Shown here in pieces: positions 37,869-42,538 of a DNA stretch of 42,538 nucleotides (position 1 is the first letter of the stretch; each line of letters starts with the position of its first letter). The notes beneath the pieces are model-generated. The model was given only the letters and a program-made list of their open reading frames with translations. It made no database searches and was not told the origin of the DNA. Location of the stretch: positions 1 to 42,538 of IMG/VR virus record IMGVR_UViG_3300046009_004474. The stretch is one strand, 5' to 3'. The position numbers were made by a program, and so were the translations under genes. This stretch comes from a virus.

Positions 37869-39837
37869 GAATAATCAACCATCAACACGCGCACAGATCA
37901 TTACCAGAAGAACCTATAACAGACCACGCAATGATACGGGCACAGTGTTTGAAACATGGGAACAAACAGTTGCACGAGTTATTGACCATCAGTTCTGGCT
38001 GTGGGAAAGAGCTAAAGGTTCTGAACTAACAGTTGAAGAACTCCGTGAGTTAGACACCTTAGAACGCTTGATGTTAGAACGTAAGGTATTAATGTCAGGT
38101 CGCTCATTGTGGTTAGGTGGTACTGAAATATCACGAACCAGAGAATCCTCAATGTTCAACTGTAGCTTCACCCATGTTGAGACAGTGTATGACGCAGTGG
38201 ATTGTCTTTGGTTGTTACTTCAAGGGTGTGGTGTGGGTTTCAAAATGATTCGTGGAACCTTGAATGGCTTTATGAAACCCATCAAGGACATTGAAGTAAT
38301 CAGATCAACAAGGACTGAAAAGGGTGGACAAGAATACAACACAGAAACCTGGGATTCAGAATCAAAGACCTGGACTATCACAGTCGGAGATAGCGCAGAG
38401 GCTTGGGCCAAGAGCATCGGTAAGATGCTTGCTGGTAAGTATCCCGCCAATAAACTTGTACTCGATTTCTCAAATATACGCCCTGCTGGGGAGCGTCTAA
38501 AGGGTTACGGTTGGATTAGCTCAGGTGACGAAGCGTTTGCCAAAGCTTTTAAAGCAGTTGCTGACATCATGAATAAACGAGCAGGAAGCCTGTTGTCGGC
38601 TCTAGATATACTTGATGTACTCAACTGGTTGGGTACTGTTCTATCGTCCCGTAGATCAGCTGAGATTGCCTTAATTGATGCTGATGACCCTGAGTGGAAA
38701 GAGTTTGCTGTAGCTAAGAAAGAGTTCTGGATGCACGATAACTTTCATCGCTGTCAATCAAACAACTCTATTGTGTTTTACAGTAAGCCCTCTAAGGAGA
38801 AACTCAAGGAAATCTTCACGTTGATGGAAGAAGCTGGAGGTTCAGAACCAGGATTCATTAACGGTCAAGCAGCATTGAAACGTGCGCCTTGGTTTAAAGG
38901 TTCAAACCCTTGCTGTGAAATCCTATTGGGTAATAAATCGTTTTGTAATCTTACTGAATGTGACATAGGGAAGTTCAAAGGTGACTCAGCAGGTTTACGT
39001 GAAGCACTCACTATCGCTGCTAGAGCAAACTACCGACAAACCTGTGTTGATCTTCGTGATGGTATCCTGCAAGAAGCATGGCATTTGAACAATGAGTTCT
39101 TACGTCTATGTGGGGTTGGTCTAACAGGTATTGCACGGAGAGGAGACCTGAGTGCTTATGATTACCAAGAGTTACAACGAGTCACCACAAGTGCTGCTTA
39201 CAGTATGGCTGATGAGTTGGGCTTACAGCACCCTAAGAATGTAACTACGGTTAAACCTAGTGGAACCTTAAGTAAAATTATGGATACAACAGAGGGAGTT
39301 CATAAGCCTCTTGGTAGATACATATTTAACAACGTTAACTTCTCTAAGCATGACCCTATAGTTGACAAGCTGAGACAGTCTGGATACAACGTATTCAATA
39401 ACCCAGCAGACCCTGAGGGAGTCCTAGTGACTCTACCTGTGGAGTGGGCTGATGTTGAGTTCACCAGTGTCAACGGTGTTGAGGTTAACACTGAGACCGC
39501 TATAGAGCAGCTTGAGAGATACAAGCTAATCCAGAACAACTGGAATCAGCAGAACACCTCAGCAACCATTAGCTATTCACCTGAAGAAGCTGATGAGATT
39601 GTTGACTGGTTACTGTTGAACTGGGATTTGTATGTTGGTGTGTCGTTTCTTTATCGAGCTGACCCAACGAAAACCGCAGCTGACCTTGGGTATCTGTACC
39701 TACCACAAGAGGTTGTAACCAAAGAAGTGTACGAAGCGTATGTTGCTAAGTTGCTCCCTGTTGATATTGATTCTGCTAATTCATTTGAAGAAATCAGAGA
39801 ACAGGAATGCGCTGGTGGCGTATGTCCGGTTAAGTAG
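37861..39837 (+). CDS. nrdJ: Class II (adenosylcobalamin-dependent) ribonucleotide reductase, monomeric type
   Basis: This 658-residue protein reduces ribonucleotides to deoxyribonucleotides using B12. Visible features are SMFNCSF with redox C101, the finger-loop NPCCEILLG with the radical Cys (near 351), GLTGIARRGD, VKPSGTLSKIMDTTEGVHKP, and the C-terminal CAGGVC pair (C650, C655) that is re-reduced by thioredoxin. The CX4C tail and length resemble the monomeric triphosphate reductase of Lactobacillus leichmannii. No small subunit or NrdD activase is present, supporting class II. It relies on host cobalamin. Phage-encoded class II reductases are frequent in aquatic podoviruses. Confidence 0.92.
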   Translation: MNKNNQPSTRAQIITRRTYNRPRNDTGTVFETWEQTVARVIDHQFWLWERAKGSELTVEELRELDTLERLMLERKVLMSGRSLWLGGTEISRTRESSMFNCSFTHVETVYDAVDCLWLLLQGCGVGFKMIRGTLNGFMKPIKDIEVIRSTRTEKGGQEYNTETWDSESKTWTITVGDSAEAWAKSIGKMLAGKYPANKLVLDFSNIRPAGERLKGYGWISSGDEAFAKAFKAVADIMNKRAGSLLSALDILDVLNWLGTVLSSRRSAEIALIDADDPEWKEFAVAKKEFWMHDNFHRCQSNNSIVFYSKPSKEKLKEIFTLMEEAGGSEPGFINGQAALKRAPWFKGSNPCCEILLGNKSFCNLTECDIGKFKGDSAGLREALTIAARANYRQTCVDLRDGILQEAWHLNNEFLRLCGVGLTGIARRGDLSAYDYQELQRVTTSAAYSMADELGLQHPKNVTTVKPSGTLSKIMDTTEGVHKPLGRYIFNNVNFSKHDPIVDKLRQSGYNVFNNPADPEGVLVTLPVEWADVEFTSVNGVEVNTETAIEQLERYKLIQNNWNQQNTSATISYSPEEADEIVDWLLLNWDLYVGVSFLYRADPTKTAADLGYLYLPQEVVTKEVYEAYVAKLLPVDIDSANSFEEIREQECAGGVCPVK

Positions 39838-39898
39838 ATTGTGAACACCCAAGCCTCTATTTAAAGCTCAAACTGGGTGGCCTGCTAGGGACGAATTA

Positions 39899-39914
39899 AT
39901 GACAAGGATGTCAT
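39899..39914 (+). terminator. Short hairpin before promoter C (possible weak terminator)
   Basis: ATGACA (39899-39904), loop AGGA, TGTCAT (39909-39914), then CTTAATTTT. The stem is AT-rich and the T tract short, so termination would be weak. It lies between the reductase gene and the late promoter. Confidence 0.4.
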
Positions 39915-39919
39915 CTTAA

Positions 39920-39940
39920 TTTTAAAACCCTGACCCGAAG
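39920..39940 (+). promoter_or_regulatory. Putative phage RNA polymerase promoter C (late structural unit)
   Basis: TTTTAAAACCCT (39920-39931), GACCCGAA, start G at 39940 (GGGGGAAGG). It is the only such element between the reductase and TerL, so it likely drives portal, scaffold, capsid and tail genes. It is followed by CCTTAAG repeats shared with the RNA polymerase leader. Confidence 0.78.
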
Positions 39941-39994
39941 GGGGAAGGAAGAGAACCTTAAGTCTAACCTTAAGTACAACCCTAGGTAAACCCT

Positions 39995-40189
39995 ATGTTA
40001 ACCCTAAGTCAAACCACAGGTAAGCTCATTGTCACAGCTGAGGATTTAATCCAGCTGTTAGATGAACAGATACCACACAGATGTCCAACAGCTGATATGT
40101 CTGAAAGAGAGATATGGATGTATGTTGGTTCAAGAAAATTAATTGATGATCTCAAGATACGTTTTGAGGTAAACACTTCACCAACCTAA
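39995..40189 (+). CDS. 64-residue hypothetical protein at the head of the late unit
   Basis: ATG 39995 lies inside the CCTTAAG/CCTAAGT repeat leader and has no convincing ribosome site, so the first residues (MLTLSQTTG) may be an artefact of the repeats. From residue 10 the sequence LIVTAEDLIQLLDEQIPHRC, then SEREIWMYVGSRKLIDDLKI, looks like a real small helical protein. No family is recognised. It is followed by the poly-proline protein and the portal. Confidence 0.6.
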   Translation: MLTLSQTTGKLIVTAEDLIQLLDEQIPHRCPTADMSEREIWMYVGSRKLIDDLKIRFEVNTSPT

Positions 40190-40199
40190 GGAGTTGCTT

Positions 40200-40421
40200 A
40201 TGTGTATGTCAGGAGGAGGCGGAGGATACACACCACCGCCACCACCACCGCCACCCCCACCACCACCTATTCTTGGTAACAAGTCCGATGTTAAAGGTGA
40301 TACCTCAGCTGTAAACAGCTCAACATCAACAACCAAACGTAAGGGTGGTAGAACAGATTTAGTCATCGACTTAACACCAGGGGTCAACTTTGGGACAGGC
40401 TTGTCTATACCTCAGGTGTAA
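40200..40421 (+). CDS. Proline-rich small virion-type protein (gp7.3-like position)
   Basis: ATG 40200 has AAGGAG upstream; an in-frame TTG six bases earlier is ignored. The 73-residue product starts MCMSGGGGGY, followed by an uninterrupted run of 12 prolines, and ends in TDLVIDLTPGVNFGTGLSIP. Proteins with a glycine stretch, poly-proline and a basic then L-T-x-G tail stand just upstream of the portal in many T7-like phages. In T7 this slot holds gp7.3, a tail/ejection component. The CCN repeat (about 40231-40268) is prone to length change. Confidence 0.75.
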   Translation: MCMSGGGGGYTPPPPPPPPPPPPILGNKSDVKGDTSAVNSSTSTTKRKGGRTDLVIDLTPGVNFGTGLSIPQV

Positions 40422-40424
40422 CCT

Positions 40425-41966
40425 ATGGACTATAAATCAGCAAAGAGTTTGTTTGATGAATTAGAAACAGACAGACTGCATTATGATCGAAGAGCTAGGG
40501 AGTGTGCTAAGGTTACAATCCCATCGTTATTCCCTGAGAAGGGTACATCATCAGCTTCTAAGTTTAGGACACCTTATCAGAGCTTAGGTTCCAGAGGTTT
40601 AAAGAATCTATCCAGTAAACTGTTATTAGCATTGTTACCACCTAATGCTAATTTCTTTAGGATGACCATATCAAGTTCTGACCTACAGCAACTCTCTAAT
40701 GATGAGACAGCACGTAACAGAATAGAAGAAGCTTTCGCTGCTTATGAAAGGGAAGTAACACAGAACATCGAATCATCTAATATTCGACCAGTGATCTTTG
40801 AGGCACTCAAGCAGTTTCTCTTAGCTGGTAATGTTCTATTGTATTTACCCGACAAAGGTGGTGTCAAGTATTACAGGTTGGATAGGTATGTCGTTAAGCG
40901 AGACCCAATGGGCGAGCCAACGTTAATCATAGTGAGAGACTCTTTATCAAGAGAGACACTACCACCTGAACTTAAGGGTTTCGATGAGTCACTCTCAAAG
41001 TCCTCCTCAGGTAGAACCAAAGACAACAACATTGATCTTTATACGGTGATACGTCTTGAAGATGACAAATGGGTGGTCCATCAAGAACTTGAGGAAACAA
41101 AGGTAGCTGACTCAGAGGGTTGGTATCCTAAGGATGAATCCCCTTGGTTGGCCTTACGGTGTGTTGCTATTGCAGATGAGGACTACGGAAGGTCTTACGT
41201 TGAGGAACACCTTGGAGACCTTATCTCATTCGAGAAGTTAAGCCAAGCTGTTGTTCAAGGGTCAGCAGAGGCTGCTCGTATTATACACCTTATTGACCCC
41301 AATGGTATCACTAAAGCATCAGCTATAACCAAAGCTGAATCTGGTGATGTTGTTGCTGGCCGAGAAGCAGATGTTCATACACATCAACTGAATAAATCAA
41401 TGGACTTGTCGGTTGCTTCAAATACCTTAAGAGAACTCAAAGAAGCACTATCGTTTGCTTTCCTGTTGAACACAGCAATCCAAAGGAACGGAGAACGTGT
41501 AACAGCAGAAGAGATTAGGTACATGGCGGGTGAACTTGAGGACGCTTTAGGTGGTATGTATTCCATACTGTCAAGAGAGTTCCAGTTACCTTTTGTACGA
41601 AGGATTATCGCAAGGATGACCACCAATGGTGAACTACCAAGATTACCTGATGGAACAGTTAAACCAGCAATCACTACAGGCTTGGAAGCTTTAGGTCGTG
41701 GTCAGGATTTGAACAAGCTAGACCTGTTCGTTTCTAAGATTGTAATGCTGGGTCCACAAGTAGTTGAGAAGTACATCAAGATGGATGGTCTCATATCAAG
41801 GATTGGTTCAGCAACTAATGTTGACCCTAAGGGACTCATTAGGACACCTGAGGAAATCCAAGTAGAAGAACAAAGACAGATGCTAATGGCAGCTGCTCAA
41901 TCTTCTATCCCTAATGCGGTAAATAATTTAACACCAAACATATCAGCACCAATACAAAATGGCTAA
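40425..41966 (+). CDS. Portal protein (gp8-like head-tail connector)
   Basis: This 513-residue protein (T7 gp8 is 536) forms the dodecameric portal. Typical segments are RARECAKVTIPSLFPEKGTS near the N-terminus, FRTPYQSLGSRGLKNLSSKL, LLALLPPNANFFRM, the KYYRLDRYVVKRDPMGEP wing and the late GERVTAEEIRYMAGELEDAL. It precedes scaffold and capsid as in T7. It overlaps the next small ORF by 8 bases. Confidence 0.95.
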   Translation: MDYKSAKSLFDELETDRLHYDRRARECAKVTIPSLFPEKGTSSASKFRTPYQSLGSRGLKNLSSKLLLALLPPNANFFRMTISSSDLQQLSNDETARNRIEEAFAAYEREVTQNIESSNIRPVIFEALKQFLLAGNVLLYLPDKGGVKYYRLDRYVVKRDPMGEPTLIIVRDSLSRETLPPELKGFDESLSKSSSGRTKDNNIDLYTVIRLEDDKWVVHQELEETKVADSEGWYPKDESPWLALRCVAIADEDYGRSYVEEHLGDLISFEKLSQAVVQGSAEAARIIHLIDPNGITKASAITKAESGDVVAGREADVHTHQLNKSMDLSVASNTLRELKEALSFAFLLNTAIQRNGERVTAEEIRYMAGELEDALGGMYSILSREFQLPFVRRIIARMTTNGELPRLPDGTVKPAITTGLEALGRGQDLNKLDLFVSKIVMLGPQVVEKYIKMDGLISRIGSATNVDPKGLIRTPEEIQVEEQRQMLMAAAQSSIPNAVNNLTPNISAPIQNG

Positions 41967-42147
41967 GAAAACAGAAGAAGTACAAAGCGAACAACCTGAG
42001 GTAACACCTGAGGTAACTCAAGAAGCTTACAACCCGTTGAGCTACGTTGACGATCAACCTGTGATTGACCCAGCGTATCTAGCTCAGGTTCCAGAGGGTT
42101 ATGTTGTCGATGTTGTCAATGGATGTATCCGTGTTCAAGGTGAATAA
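41959..42147 (+). CDS. 62-residue hypothetical protein between portal and scaffold
   Basis: The ATG overlaps the portal stop. The product has an acidic, T/E/P-rich first half (EEVQSEQPEVTPEVTQEA) and a conserved-looking second half (YNPLSYVDDQPVIDPAYLAQ, then VPEGYVVDVVNGCIRV). No family is recognised. Its similarity in composition to the N-terminus of the scaffold, which follows two bases later, suggests an assembly-related role; this is inference. Confidence 0.7.
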   Translation: MAKKTEEVQSEQPEVTPEVTQEAYNPLSYVDDQPVIDPAYLAQVPEGYVVDVVNGCIRVQGE

Positions 42148-42149
42148 TC

Positions 42150-42538
42150 GTGTCTTTAGAGATTAACACCCCAACGGAAGTAGCGCCAGAGAATCACGAT
42201 GCCGACATGGTGGCTAAGTTTGAGCAAGCTCAGGCTGTCATTAGTTCACCAGATGCACCTGAGGTTAAACCAGAGGACAAACCTGCTGATAGACCTGAGT
42301 GGTTGCCTGAGGGTTTCAACTCAGTAGAAGACTTTGTGGCTGACTATAACAACCTAAAGTCTGGTAAGCAGGAACCTGAGGTCAAACCTGAGGACTTACA
42401 AGTTCAAGGTAACGAAGCTCGTTTCCAGAAATACTTTGATGCTTATGCTGAGAACGGTAATCTGTCAGAAGAAGATTATTCAGCGTTAGCACAAGAAGGT
42501 CTACCTAAGGATGTCGTTGATGCGTACATCGAAGGCTC
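42150..42538 (+). CDS. Capsid scaffolding protein, N-terminal part (continues at base 2)
   Basis: The gene starts with GTG at 42150, two bases after the previous stop. The product opens MSLEINTPTEVAPENHDADM and has a long acidic, P/E-rich region with PEWLPEGFNSVEDFVADYNN, a string characteristic of T7-like scaffolds (P-E-W/K-L-P-E-G-F-x-S-x-E-x-F/L). The frame stays open to the window end and continues in frame from base 2 through the duplicated 126 bases. The last three bases of the window do not match the continuation and should not be trusted. Confidence 0.88.
   Translation, partial: MSLEINTPTEVAPENHDADMVAKFEQAQAVISSPDAPEVKPEDKPADRPEWLPEGFNSVEDFVADYNNLKSGKQEPEVKPEDLQVQGNEARFQKYFDAYAENGNLSEEDYSALAQEGLPKDVVDAYIEG

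Overview
The window is an almost complete, circularly assembled genome of a T7-like podovirus (Autographiviridae-type gene set) that also carries a lysogeny module. All convincing genes lie on the + strand. Bases 1-126 recur at 42410-42535, so the map closes into a circle of about 42,409 bp. The contig was opened inside the scaffolding-protein gene, whose 5' part is at the right edge and 3' part at the left edge. The host is a bacterium, probably a proteobacterium: there are Shine-Dalgarno sites, sigma70-like early promoters and a tRNA-Thr(UGU) 3' end used as a probable attachment core. The sequence does not identify the host further. The class II ribonucleotide reductase is common in aquatic podoviruses, which is only a hint.

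Layout in the order of a T7 map. (i) Early/lysogeny region, about 20.6-24.1 kb: host-type promoters, small ORFs, an ArdA antirestriction protein, a MarR-like winged-helix regulator whose promoter sits inside a perfect 10-bp inverted repeat, a tyrosine integrase, then a tRNA-Thr 3' fragment flanked by repeated GGGACAC/GTGTCCC elements (a probable attP). (ii) Single-subunit RNA polymerase (24.1-26.6 kb) followed by a strong terminator. (iii) A small-gene region with a C5-cytosine methyltransferase-like protein, a pentapeptide-repeat protein and several translationally coupled mini-ORFs (26.7-28.5 kb). (iv) DNA metabolism, 28.6-39.8 kb: SSB, RusA resolvase, amidase/lysozyme, primase-helicase, family A DNA polymerase, MazG-like protein, 5'-3' exonuclease, dATP/dGTP diphosphohydrolase-like protein and class II ribonucleotide reductase. 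(v) Structural and packaging genes, 40.0 kb through the junction to 16.3 kb: portal, scaffold, capsid, tail tubes A and B, internal core proteins, tail fibre and accessories, holin, TerS and TerL. (vi) A separate 996-residue tailspike (16.8-19.8 kb) of visibly different base composition. (vii) An 876-bp non-coding region with a terminator, palindromes and five 24-bp tandem repeats, where the physical genome ends most likely lie.

Six copies of a promoter-like element (TTTTAAAACCC-T-K-ACC, with a G at a fixed distance downstream) precede the RNA polymerase, the methyltransferase block, the replication block, the late block and the spike. They are the probable promoters of the phage polymerase, and the half CCCT-(C/G)AC resembles T3/gh-1 phage promoters. 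Three of them are followed by arrays of the heptamer CCTWAGG or relatives, reminiscent of the CCTAAAG repeats near T7 ends.

The main point of interest is the combination of a complete T7-type lytic programme with a coherent integration and repression module. The integrase, attP core, arm-like repeats and a self-operated regulator are all contiguous and sit directly upstream of the phage RNA polymerase, the gene whose expression would decide between lysis and lysogeny.
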